64,000 bases of DNA, from NCBI GenBank assembly GCA_003254885.1, contig QANT01005711.1, positions 1-64,000 of the forward strand, read 5' to 3'. The notes beneath the pieces were generated by a model. It had not been told where the DNA came from. It saw nothing but the letters and a program-made list of their open reading frames with translations, and ran no database searches. This stretch comes from Purshia tridentata (taxonomy: Eukaryota; Streptophyta; Magnoliopsida; Rosales; Rosaceae). Positions 1 through 11,015 of this stretch are shown piece by piece. A program made the position numbers and the translations under genes. Positions within the stretch are counted from its first letter, which is position 1, and the number at the start of each line of letters is the position of its first letter.

Positions 1-210
1 AGGAATGTATACATGACAATGAGAAGTAAGGTGCGTTATGTTACACGTTATATGAGTGCGATGAATGATTGATATATATGCCTTGTTACGATGATAGTAC
101 TTGCCACTTGCATGAACTCAAGTGTTGGGAAGTCGAGTTTTTAGAGTCAGTCTTTGAGTCTTTGTTTTTATTTTCTTTGCTCGAGGACTAGCAAAGTCAA
201 AGTTTGGGGG
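1..210 (+). mobile_element. 3' tail of an Athila-like Ty3/gypsy element with polypurine tract
   Basis: No coding sequence is recognised here. The stretch ends in a polypurine tract, AGTTTGGGGGTG, directly before a TGTGATAAG LTR start. This tract and LTR start are typical of plant Athila/Tat-type Ty3 elements, so this is read as the 3' untranslated end of an element whose body lies to the left of the window. The lineage is inferred from the boundary motif alone. Confidence 0.6.
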
Positions 211-215
211 TGTGA

Positions 216-315
216 TAAGTGTGCATTTTTGCACACTTTCTTATGTTATACCCGGTTGGCAATAAAGACATGAGGAGGCACTTGTTAAGTGTGCATTTTT
301 GCACACTTTCTTATG
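216..315 (+). repeat. Duplicated 30-base hairpin repeat at the LTR start
   Basis: The same 30 bases occur at 216-245 and 286-315. Each copy centres on the 18-base inverted repeat GTGTGCATTTTTGCACAC (219-236 and 289-306), a perfect 6-bp stem. The copies are 70 bases apart and the spacer is unrelated. Confidence 0.85.
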
Positions 316-1208
316 CTAACTCCTTAACCTAGAACGCTAGAACTTGGCGTTTTGTGTGCTTTTGTTTTGTTTTAGTGTTTTGTAGGTATTCTAGAGCAAA
401 TGAGGAAAAAGAAGCCAAAAGAGCTATTTTCAGACATTTCCTAATCAAGCTAGGGAAATTGATGAAATCCTGATCGAACTAGGAGAGCTGAAATCCTACT
501 CAAACAAGGAATCCTAGCCAGATCAGGAAAACCATCAATGACCAAGGCCAGAAATGAGAAATCCTAGTTTGACTAGGAAAACCTAACCCTAGTTCGACTA
601 GGAAAGGTAAATCCTAGTTGAACTAGGAAAGCAAAACCCTAGTTGAAATCATTTCGTAGGGGAATTATGAAATATGAAGGAAAGTGTTCTAGAAGCTTCC
701 AAGGAGTAGTGGGCCAGTTCATATGGAGACAATTGGGCCAAGAGACAAGTGGGCATCAAAGGGCATATGCAAGAAGAGATTGGGCCAAGTCCAAGTCCAC
801 ATTCAAAGAGCCCATGCGCCTATTCCTTGCATTAGAAGACTTTCCCAATGCTGCAATCCTAGTTTGGAAGGAAGATCTTGGAAGACTCAGTCAAAGATCT
901 CAAGGAGTCCTTAACTTGCAAGGAAGTCAAAACCCTGGAAATATGAACAGTAATTTCAACAGCAATCCTGTATTTCTCTAGATCGAATCAGATGTCAACC
1001 CATATATCGTTGGAAAGATACGGATGTTAGCTTCGCAGGGAATTTTACGGAACTCGATTCCGATACTTCTAGCTCAAGATATGGCCATTTTAGTGAAAGT
1101 AGCACAGCAGTTCCGCGACCAGAAAAAGTCTACTCGCCCAAAGCAGCCCAAGGCCCATTCTTTGAGTGCAAGTAAACCCTTTTCCCCCTTCTCCAAGGAA
1201 AGCCTCCC

Positions 1209-1216
1209 TATATAAA
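1209..1216 (+). promoter_or_regulatory. TATA box of the Athila-like LTR
   Basis: TATATAAA in an otherwise ordinary context, roughly 55 bases before a GA-rich leader. Placement inside the LTR fits the retroelement promoter, with transcription expected to start about 30 bases downstream. Confidence 0.5.
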
Positions 1217-2253
1217 CCTCATTATACTTCAGAATTAGACATCTATTATTTTTCACAAGAATTCAGAATTAGAGAGAGAGAAAGAGAGAGGGGATTTTGG
1301 CCAGCCAAAGGAAGGAGAGCCAAGCCTAGCGCCGCCGCCTGCTGCCTTGTGCCGCCACTGCTGCTGCCGCCTTGCACCTTGCTGCCCACGGCTTGCTTTT
1401 CTCTTCTTTCTCTATTTATTTAGTTTTACTTATGCCTTTAATTATGCCTTTATTAATTATGTCTAGCTAAACTCAAAGCTAGGGCTAGGATGAAGCCCTA
1501 GTTATGCTACCTGATTTTCCTATGGATGGTTGAATATTAATACATGCATGTTTTTGAATCTTGGATCTCTATTTAGATTGTCCCTATTTGTGTGGCACCT
1601 TTGACTGATCACCTTAGGTTAAATGCATTTAGTTTATGTTGTGGAATTAAATAAGCTCAAAAGGATGATAATTTCAATATGCAACATGGAGATATCCTAA
1701 GAAAATATCTTTGGGTGAAGGGATCATAGATTGCATAGTGTACATTACGGTGGATATATGGTCTATGTGTTTGTCATCTTCACAAATCTTAATGACTCTT
1801 GCATGGGTGATTGGCCTAGCTTGTCTAGGAACATGCAAGTTAACTTGCTAGGGTAGGTTTAAGAGACTCCTAGTATATGCATAAGGAGGGTATAACGCCA
1901 AAAGGAAATAGCCAAAGCTTTTGGTAGGTAAACTTCATGAACATGTATGTTATTAAAGGAATATAATTCATAGGAAGGAAGGTAGTGGACAAGTGGTGGA
2001 TTCTGAACCCTAGTGTTTCGTTCTCTTGATTCTTGTTATTATTTTACAACGTTTTAGTTTATTTAAAGTCTATAAAATCAATCCAACCCCCCTGATCGTG
2101 TGTGTGAGTAGTGTTTGATTTAATTAAATTTAGTTAGAGTAGTAGTTCTTGCATCAATACTCTTTTCTGAGGGATCGACCTCGTGCTTGCATGTCTTGCT
2201 ACTTCGCGACTCGTGCACTTGCGAGCTAATTAGAGCACTGTTCTTATTATATT

Positions 2254-2254
2254 N
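2254..2254. other. Ambiguous base (N) at a change of element
   Basis: The only N in the window. Athila-like LTR sequence ends about 17 bases to its left and SIRE gag begins directly to its right, so it may mark an assembly join rather than a simple unread base. Confidence 0.8.
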
Positions 2255-3829
2255 CAAGGAGGCTTGGGATATTCTACAGGTTACCAATAAGGGAACTTCT
2301 TCTATCAAAGAGTCTAAATTACAAATGCTAACTACACTATTTGAAAATATCAAAATACGTGAAGATGATATGTTTTTTGAATTTCATGCCAGGAGTGATA
2401 TTGTGAATTCTTGCTATAACCTAGGTGATAGAATTCTTTAGCATAGAGTGGTCAAAAAGGTAATTCGGTCACTTCTTTCTCGCTTTCATGCTAAAGTAAC
2501 TACAATAGAAGAAGTTAAAAACTTGAACACTTTGAGGATTGAAGACTTAATAGGCTCACTAAAAACCTTTGAAATGCAATTTCCTGAATCTAAGAAAGTA
2601 AAAAGTGTTACTCTTAAAACTGTTAATGAATCCTCTAATGAATCTGATAGTGGGTCTAATGCTTTCATAACTGTAAAAGATTTGACTTTGTTTGCTAAAA
2701 ACTTTAGTCGTATGCTTAAGTCAAATAAAGGTAAGTCAAGTAATAGGAGTTTTGAATAAGAGTAGAGTGGGAAATCAGAGTCTAAGATGAATGTGAGGTC
2801 AAAAAAAAAAATATTCAGTGTTTTGAATGTCAAGGTTTTTGTCATTATGCGTCTGATTGTGCTAACATTAAGATAAAAATAGATAAAGAGAAAAATAAGG
2901 CAATGAATGTAACTTGGAGTGATAGTGGGTCTGATTTCGATAGTGGTCATGGTGAAAACAATAATCTTACTTTAATGGTGAAGTTAGATAATGATGATGA
3001 AAATGATGAGGATTTGGAAGAAAATCAAGATGAAGACATATTTGAAAAATACAAGGAGTTGTACGATGAGTGTTATAAGACCAAGATAAAGTGTCTTAAG
3101 ATGTCTAAACAATTATTTGCAATTGAGAATGAGAAGAACGTTTTGTTGAATGAACATTCTGCTTTGTGTGGTAGATTGTTTGCTCTTGAGTATGATAAAT
3201 GCAAGCTTGAAAAAGAAAAATCTGTCATGGTTGATAAATTGAATGTACTTGAGAATGAAAAATCTATATTTGTGCTTGAGAATTCTATTTTGCATGATAA
3301 TTTGTTGTTTGATAATTCTGTTGTGCATAATAGGTTGGTTGAGAAAGAACATGATTTGAATAATTTGTTTGATAAAATTAGCTTCCTAGAATATAGTTTT
3401 AATGGGCAAGTTAATTTGGTAGAATTAATTTCCTTTCAGAAGGTAAAACTAGAGAATGATCTTGAAGAGGCCAGCAAAAGAAAAGATTGAGAAGTTATCC
3501 ATAGGAGTTGGAAAAGTTGATAAGATGTTGAGCCTTAGAAAAACCTTCAGTGCTAAGACAGGTTTAGGTTTTGTAGGTGAAGAGTCCAAATCATGGTGTC
3601 CCTACAACAAAGATCGTTAAAGCAATAGGACATGAGGTCTCCACGTTGTTACTTCTCCTTTAGTGACTCATTCTTCTAAGGTGACTTCCAAATCAAAGTT
3701 TATACATGCACTGTGTCATCATTGTGGTAGGCGTGGTCATATTAGGCCTAGATGTGACCTTCTTTGGAAAAACACTAGGAAGTCTTTTAAGCTTATAATG
3801 AACAAGGGTAGAAATTCAGTTCAGGGTTA
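2255..3829 (+). pseudogene. SIRE/Maximus-type Ty1/copia gag (fossil)
   Basis: Translated segments match the plant copia gag pattern: KEAWDILQVTNKGTSS and an FESK-type capsid region first (about 2255-2760), then a CCHC zinc knuckle (2819-2860). Next comes a long acidic coiled-coil stretch (about 2903-3490) and a second knuckle of the CHHCGRRGHIRPRC type (3714-3755). Two knuckles with a coiled coil between them are characteristic of SIRE/Maximus gag. Gag is the structural protein that packages the element RNA. The copy is broken in several places, about four or more, and cannot be functional. No protease, integrase or reverse transcriptase was recognised downstream. Confidence 0.85.
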
Positions 3830-4458
3830 AGTTTAGGCACTTCTAAATAAAGCTAATAGGATTTCAAAGTCTATTTCTCTTTCTACACCTAACATACCTA
3901 AAGTTAAAAGTTTGTTGGTGATTGTGCAATTGACTAAATCTTCTTAGATACATGCCCAAACAATTTCATTGTGTGTTTCATGTAGCTTAGGTACATTTTT
4001 TTTCTTTCCAGGTTTATCAAAAATATAAAATATAAAAAAATAAAAAAAGTTTGCATTCCATGCATATCATTCTCATAACTTGAGTTGTGCAGGTTTTCAA
4101 TTGAGATTTTTGATAATTTTGAATGATTTGATATACAATTGAGTTTATTGTTTTATCGTGCTATTTTGCATCTCTTGTTAACTTAATCATTCTAACAGTA
4201 CTTAGAAGTTAGAAACTTATGACTCATTTCATTCACTTTTTTAGAACATATTCACTTCTATTTTGATTACAACACTCAATTCTAATAAAAAAATGGAGAG
4301 GGCTACCTAGTGGCAAGAGTGAAGCCATAAACGGGGCAAAACATGTTTGCTTAACTCGCATGAAAAGGGCTACCTATTATCTAGAATATTAGCTTCCATG
4401 ATTGTGTCCCTTTGAAAAGGAATATGTTATCTAAAAAGTGGGATCAGACTGCTCTCAA

Positions 4459-5346
4459 AAACATGAAACAAAAGCAAACTCTCATAGTTCGGAGCCCCAT
4501 TCCAACTATTTCTTCGTAAGTAAGTTGAGGTACTTCTTTCAGTTTGAATAGGGGGTCACCCTTTTTTTGGTTGAAGTAGCCACAACTTTGGTCGTAGTCA
4601 GTTCAAACACATAAATGTAAGTTTAATCTTAAAAACACACCAAGACCAAACTTAATAGACTAGCACCTACAAGAATTCAATATGCCAACAGCACAACAAG
4701 ACTAAGCAGTGGAGAGAAGACGAGGCAGTGGGACCAGCAATGTTTTAAAGTTATTTTACGATTTTATTTTCTGTAAAAGTTTACAGCTTGTTTTTATAAA
4801 AGTACTTTTGCAACTTACAGTTGTTTCAGTAAAATTTATTTTATATTCATGCTCACAGCTTCAAAAACAGGGCCCACAGGAAACAGTTGGCAGTTTTCAG
4901 CAGTTAGGCACGTGCCCGAGGGTCGGGGCGTGTCACCTATGCCTTTGTATTTATAGTTAGTAGGTTTCAGATGCCTCCCATTAAGGCATCAGTAATCTAA
5001 TTCTAGTCTAACTCTAATAAAGACTTGGCTTTAATATCTTGCAAAAACCAAGTATTAGACACCCTCTGATTAATCCTAATACTAAAAGGATTGTATTATG
5101 TTTCAATAAGGAATCCTATTGCTTGTTCTATAAGCTGTTGAGTTAGCATGATTCCTAGTAGAACTTGGTTTAGTCCAATTGATTCTTAGAAACATGAAAC
5201 AAAAGCAAACTCTCATAGTTCGGAGCCCAGCTCCAGCTATTTCTTCATAAGTGAGTTGAGGTACTTCTTTCAGTTTGAATAGGGGGTCACCCTTTTTTTG
5301 GTTGAAGTAGTCGCGACTTTGGTCGTAGTCAGATCAAACACATAAA
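4459..5346 (+). repeat. 157-base direct repeat, 731 bases apart
   Basis: Copies at 4459-4615 and 5190-5346 differ at only a handful of bases. Both start AAACATGAAACAAAAGC and end AACACATAAA. The space between them holds an A-family fragment and about 250 bases of unrelated sequence. A local duplication is likely. Confidence 0.8.
4704..4935 (+). mobile_element. Fragment of A-family LTR (3' end only)
   Basis: Matches the last ~230 bases of family A, from the AGTGGAGAGAAGACGAGG block to the terminal GGGTCGGGGCGTGTCA. The rest of the element is absent, so this is a partial fossil and no target repeat can be assigned. Confidence 0.8.
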
Positions 5347-6498
5347 CCCAGTCCACTTGCAGCCATGTTGATCATAATGACTAAGTTTCATGACTTGACC
5401 AGTCACTCGCCCTCGTATTAGAAGATCATCTCACCCTGTGGTTGACATTCCATTCCCCTTAGTCATAGGTGCTCGTTCTATTTTTATTTGAATGGGCCGG
5501 GTCTCTCGAGGTACATATGGAAAATCATTGTGGGGAATTCGTTTTGGCTAAAATAAAAGAAAAAAAAATTGGTGCCCGTTGTTTGCATTGCATGTTTACT
5601 TTCATATTTCATCTTCTTCGATTGCATCTAAAATCAAAGCACTTTGTTCTATCTTAGGTTTGTGATCCTTCTTATATGTGTCTTTGGAATTCAGTTCAGT
5701 TCTACCAAATATAGGTGTGTCTAATAGAATGAGTATTCAAAGTTTTATCTCTTTACTGCAATCTTTCATGTTTAATTATAGGCTCAATTTTTTTTTTTCT
5801 GCTCAACTCATGTTCTCAACTCAAATCATGCATCATCATTTGATTGTTGGCATATCTTTGTTTAAACTTTTGCATAAGGCATGTTTTTAGGTGGCGCTTT
5901 AGTTAATCATAATTTTTCTTTAGAATTTTTTTTTTGAAGTGCTTTGTCAAAATTTGTTGGTTTTGGATTTGGGTCAACGTCTGCTTATCGAGTTTTTTAG
6001 AATCCAATTGTTGGTTGGAGTGTTAATTTCATACTCAATTTTTCCTATACTTGATTTTTCCTTCTTTTTTTTCTTTTGATACTGCCTTTTGTTTTGACAG
6101 GACCGACCCTGAATTCCACTCTAAAACTCCAAGTGATCCTGCGGGAATCCAATATCAAGGAAAATCCTACCAAAAATTTGACAGAACCTCCCCTGAAATT
6201 GGACTAACTCTTTTTAAATGAAACTTGCAAAGGACACTTCTAAAGCACAACACCTCTACCACAACCAAAGGGTCTCTGACCCAAACAAGATTAAAGCAAA
6301 CTAATTCACTGTCCAACTAAATTATCAGAGTAGTACTACAAGTTTAAATAAGGAAATAAAATACAAGGATAAACTAAATTCCTATAAATTACACAAGTTA
6401 ACTAGATTGCCTCGACATCCTTGACTCGACCACTCCATCGCTACAACCCAGGGGGAAAAGTACAACAACACAAAGAAATGAATGTGAGTTAAGCTCAG

Positions 6499-6842
6499 TG
6501 ATGTAGAGCGTTTGGCGTTCTACTTTGAGGAAGGACTTGAAAGTCGAAAAAGAGGGAAATTATTTCTACTAGACTTTGCTTCTGAGCTCGAATATAGTCT
6601 ATTTGAGGGAATCGCGCCACGAGTCCAACTCACAGCTAATGCCGTGACGCGATTTTTGTATTCCTAGTCAAGTTAGGGCTTGTGGAACTTATTTAAGCCA
6701 ACTTTGGTCTTTTGTGAACTATTATTCAATTTTATAAATCAGAAAACGGGAGATTTCTCTCAAATTCTTTGATGGATTCTAAAGCGTGTGTATGTGTGTG
6801 TGTTTTAGGGTTTCGCTTGAATCCCTAGCTTTTGCTACGTCA
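6499..6842 (+). mobile_element. 5' LTR of G1
   Basis: Starts TGATGTAGAGCGTTTGGC and ends in CA just before the primer-binding site. It includes a TATAAAT box near 6733 and a GT-rich tract near 6786-6803. It aligns with the 3' LTR at 26269-31484 once the insertions there are set aside. Confidence 0.9.
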
Positions 6843-6844
6843 AG

Positions 6845-6861
6845 TGGTATTAGAGCACTGC
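6845..6861 (+). other. Primer-binding site of G1 (tRNA-iMet type)
   Basis: TGGTATTAGAGCACTGC lies two bases after the 5' LTR. It resembles TGGTATCAGAGC, the site complementary to the 3' end of initiator methionine tRNA used by many plant Ty3 elements. Confidence 0.8.
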
Positions 6862-6888
6862 TTTCCTTTTCTAATGGCAGACGGCAGG

Positions 6889-9056
6889 TGACAGGACCAT
6901 CCCTGAATTCCTCCCTGGAACTCGGAGTGATCTTGCGGGAATCTAATATCAAGGAAAATTCTACCGAAAATTCAGCAAAACCTCCCCTGAAATTGAACTA
7001 ACCCTTTCTTCACGAAGACCTGCAAAACACTTCTAAGTACCACAGCTCCTCTACCACAACCAAAGGGTCTACGACCCAAATTTCGAAACCAATTAATTAA
7101 GTATTCAAAGGGTTATCAGGGCTGGCTACAAAATTCACTAAGAAAAATAAGGTTTATAAGAATAACTAAACACCTATAAACTACACCAGCTAACTAGATT
7201 GTCTCGACGTCCTTGGCTCGACCGCTCGACCGCTACAACCTGGGGGGAAATTAAAACAACAACAAAGGATAAATCTAATGAGATAACTCAGTGAGTGGAC
7301 ATAAATTAAAATAAGCATTTATAAACCTTTACTTTCAAATTCCTTAAAATTTCGCAAACCTTCTTTGAAATCCCCCAGTTTTAAAATATTTTGTAAAAAT
7401 CCACTGGTGACTCTATGTAAATCAATATCTTTAAAATCCACTTTGAGATTTTCTGGGAAAAATATTTAAAATTAATCAAACTGACAAACATCAAACAGAA
7501 CTGGAAGTTTATACTTTTTGAAATATTCTTATGAAACTGATTTAATAACAAAAACGCACACCCAACAGTTACCCACCGAACTCGCCGTACATGCGCAGGG
7601 CCCACGATCTACCATACGCATACAGGGCCAATAATCCTGCCGTACATGTGTAGAGCCAGAGCCTGTCAACACATGCAGGGCCAATATACCTGCCATACGT
7701 GCATGTAGGGCCACCTCCAAAGGGCTAAGCATCCCGACACACGGCCCAAAGCCTATGTGTGTGCCGTGATGGGTCCCAAAGACCTATATAATCTGATAAT
7801 CTGAAGGGTACTGCAAAGGGTGGTTTGAAAACCGTTTCCCATAAATCTCTTTTCGCCCATAAAACATATAAACTTTCCAATATTGTGAAATCATTATAAA
7901 ATCCTTTTTTGATAACCAAACCTCTAATATTTCAAGATACGAATAAACCACATACGTTTACTTGAGAAAGTTTTCAAATTCTAACGGCTCGAATAAATCA
8001 TCACGAAAAATAGTTACCAAACACATCAAATTTATTTCCAAGCATTACTCCTCAAACCATGCTCAAGAATCAAATAATATTTCTCAATTAATAAAACTCA
8101 ATTAAAACTCAAAATATAAATACGAATTAAATCATGAAGTTCATAAAGAATTCATAAACAAAGTTTAGGAAACGAAGTCCACTCACAGAGATAGCCAAGC
8201 TTTAGTCTCCGGTTGGATCGTCTCGGGTCTCGGGAGTGTCGCCAAAAACCTGGGCCAATCATGGTCGGAAACAGCCGGAAACGGCAGAGGAAGCTCGCGG
8301 CGCAATTGGCTTCTCGAGCTCCTTGTTGTGCGTGGGGGCGACGGCCGACGAGGAGGAAGGCTGGAATGCAACAACCGGCGCCTGACGAAGCTTTCACGAG
8401 GTTTCTCGCCGCCTGGGGTCATCGGAAGTTATCGGAGCTAGAAGCTCCAGTCGCACGCATAGGGAGAGTAGGAGAGAGAGAGAGAGGCGCACGGGTGAGG
8501 TAGCTGGCTGGGCGGCGCGGGAGGAGGCTGGGTGGGGGGTCATTGGTGGCTGGGCAGGCCAGAGGTTGGCCAGAAATGGGCTGGTGTTGCGCAGGGGAGA
8601 GAGGAAGAGGGAGGTGTCAAGTTGAGGGGCTGTTCTTGCGTGGGAAGAGAAGAGGAGAGAGAAATAAAAGGGGGAAAAAGGAGATTCCAGAAATTTATTG
8701 AATTTTATACCCATTTCAACATAATTACAAGTTTGCCCCTCACTTTGAACCTCCGTATTTCTCAAACCGTAGCTCCATTGACGCATGCTACGTGTCTACG
8801 AACTCGTGGAGTGGAGCTCTATGCAACCATGTCAAAGTCAACTCTGAAATTTGGGTAATTCAAAAAGTCAACTTTGGGTCTCTTCTCACGTTCATAACTT
8901 TCTATCCGTAACTCTAAACAACCCATGCCACGTGTCAATGAACTCGTGAGCTCAAGACCTTCCTAACGGACCTAAGGTCAAAGCTAAAATCTTACTAAAA
9001 CCAAAAGTCAACGTTAGGCCCTACTATAATATACTTTAAAGGTACGAGTCGTTACA
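6889..9056 (-). mobile_element. B2: B-family LTR-like element in the G1 leader
   Basis: 2168 bp. Termini TGACAGGACC and GTACGAGTCGTTACA; perfect target repeat GCAGG (6884-6888, 9057-9061). Contents from left: B 3' block, hairpin array (7581-7784), AT-rich stretch, 56-nt exon-like cassette (8187-8242), GC-rich leader (8240-8640), GA-rich tract, and two copies of the GTTCGTAGAC-type module (about 8749-8830 and 8887-8967). No coding region is supported. Confidence 0.9.
7581..7784 (-). repeat. Hairpin array in B2
   Basis: About five imperfect units of the GCCCTGCATGCGTACGGCAG type, followed on the element's 5' side by the CACGGC/GCCGTG hairpin and the GGTCTTTGGGACC palindrome. Confidence 0.8.
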
Positions 9057-9061
9057 GCAGG

Positions 9062-10230
9062 GCAGACGATCATGGTCTTGAAGCAGTTTTGGGCGGCTGT
9101 GCGTGAGCAAGCTACTCGAATTGAGACTTTAACAGCAGCTATTGAAGGAGTTCGGCGATTGATTGAAGGTATGGATGTTGGCAACCGTCAACAACGCGAA
9201 GACGATAAACGTGCCAGGGGTGTTGCCCATGGCCACAATTGGCTTCAACAAGATAGTGATGACGATAGTGAGGAGGAAGACGAAATACCTAAACCGAGAC
9301 AAGAACGTAATCACCAAGGGTGATCAAATTATGATGATTATCGTCTGAAGATGGATATACCTTATTTCAATGGACATATACAAGATGAAGCATTCCTTGA
9401 TTGGTTGAATGAAGTTGAGAGGTTTTTCGAGCTTATGGATATTCCCGAACATAGAATGGTGAAGATGGCTTCTTTCCGATTGAAGAACAGTGCAGCCGTC
9501 TGGTGGGACAACCTCCAGAAGACTAGACAATGACAAGGGAAGAACCCAGTTAGGACTTGGCGCAGAATGAGGCAACTGCTCATGGACCATTTTCTGCCCC
9601 AAGACTATGAGCAGCAACTATACCGCATATATCTTAACTGCTACCAAGGAACACGAACAGTTGAGAGCTATACGGAGGAATTTTTGAGGCTTGCTGAACG
9701 CAAAAACCTAGCAGAGACTAGCAACCAAAGGGTGGCAAGGTACATCAGCGGGTTGAAACCCTCCTTGCAGGACAAAATCGGATTACAAACCTTTTGGACT
9801 ACTGAAGAGGCTTATAATAAGGCATTGAAGGCAGAACAGATGGAGAAAGAGAGGCAAACAGGATTTGGGAGCTCAAGACACAATTTCCATGAGATACCCT
9901 ATGTAGAGAAAAGCAAAAGTACACAAGAAACTGCAGCACCTCTAAAAGCACAAAAACCAGAAGAGAAAGAGAAACCTTCATCTAGCAGAACTTCTAGGAC
10001 CAATCCTTATGCTAGACCTTCTCTTGACATTTGTTATAGGCGCAGCAAACCTGGGCACCGTTCTAACGTGTGCCCAGAGCGCCGACAGGCTGCAATAAAT
10101 CTAGTAGCGCATAATGAAGAGGAGGACGAAATTGAGGAAGAGGGTAATGACTATGAAGAGGCTGAATTTGCTAAAGAGCCGAGCAAAGAATTGGAAAGAG
10201 TAACCTTGGTGTTGCAGCGAGTTCTGTTAG
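9062..10230 (+). pseudogene. G1 gag region (fossil)
   Basis: Shows the Ty3 gag pattern: an acidic linker, then a capsid-like domain ([20 protein letters not shown] at 9357, WRRMRQLLMDHFLPQDYEQQ at about 9560, GTRTVESYTEEFLRLAERKN). A zinc-knuckle-like segment (CYRRSKPGHRSNVCPERR) lies near 10032-10085. The frame is broken, and the element's start region is separated from it by B2. Confidence 0.85.
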
Positions 10231-11012
10231 CTCCTAAAGGGGAAGATCAGAGGCATAGTATTTTTCGTTCCTTGTGCACCATCAACGATAAAGTCTGTGA
10301 GTTTGACAGCGGGAGTTGTGAGAATTTTGTGTCACGAAGATTGGTGGAATACCTGAAACTACCCATAGAAAAACGAGCAACCCCTTATTTGCTAGGTTGG
10401 GTAAAGAAGGGTCCTTCGGTGCAAGTGACTGAAACATGCAAATTTCCCTTTTCCATTGGTAAGCACTACAAAGCTGAGGTTCTTTATGATATTATTGAGA
10501 TGGATGCTAGCCATGTATTGCTGGGACAACCGTGGCAATTCGATATGAATGTTACTTATCGAGGCAGAGATAATGTGTATTTGTTTACATGGAATTCCCA
10601 TAAAATTGCAATAGCGCCAATGGGGCAAACTGGGAAGATAGAGAAGTCGAAGAAGGAGAGTTTGAATTTTTTAGCCATAATTGGGAGTGAGGTTGAGTTT
10701 GAAGCAAACATTAAAGAGGCACAGGCAATCTATCTAGTTGTAGTTAAGGGACTAATGACCATGGCAACAAAAGAGGCTAAAACCTCGGCTGCGGTACATA
10801 AAATTTTAAATGATTTCAAAGAACTTGTTTCAGATGACCTACCCAACAGTTTCGCCCCCATGAGGGACATTCAACACCAAATCGACTTGGTGCCAGGTGC
10901 GAGTTTACCAAACCTACCTCACTACCTCATAAGCCCGAAGGAGAATGAAATTCTGAAAGAAGAGATTGAAGAACTGTTGCGAAAGGGATTTATTCGTGAG
11001 AGTATGAGTCCA
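10231..11012 (+). pseudogene. G1 protease and start of reverse transcriptase (fossil)
   Basis: The aspartic protease signature region (CEFDSGSCENFVSRRLVEYL) is near 10295-10350. The reverse transcriptase entry motif (DIQHQIDLVPGASLPNLPHY, then KGFIRESMSPC) is at 10865-11012. The coding sequence is cut by the CACTA insertion at 11016. Confidence 0.85.
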
Positions 11013-11015
11013 TGT

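Larger units (their letters stand above)
211..2237 (+). mobile_element. LTR of an Athila-like Ty3/gypsy retrotransposon (fossil)
   Basis: About 2.0 kb, beginning TGTGATAAGTGTGC straight after a polypurine tract, so it is a 3' LTR. It contains a TATA box (1209-1216), a GA-rich tract (about 1270-1293) and a short GC-rich leader (1320-1390), then an AT-rich tail. The right end is placed near the CA at 2236-2237 and is uncertain, because no primer-binding site or target repeat confirms it. Short reading frames inside it (for example 1166-1423) show no family similarity and are taken as chance. Confidence 0.6.
3830..6094 (+). other. Non-coding internal region of the SIRE-like element
   Basis: AT-rich sequence without a recognisable gene between the gag fossil and the insertion of B1. 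It contains a 157-base direct repeat and a piece of an A-family LTR. The last five bases (6090-6094, TGTTT) are the left target repeat of B1. Confidence 0.55.

Noticed and set aside
5469-5890. Small genes at 5469-5657 and 5678-5890
   Set aside because: Low-complexity, AT-rich sequence with no domain, lying in the SIRE non-coding region.
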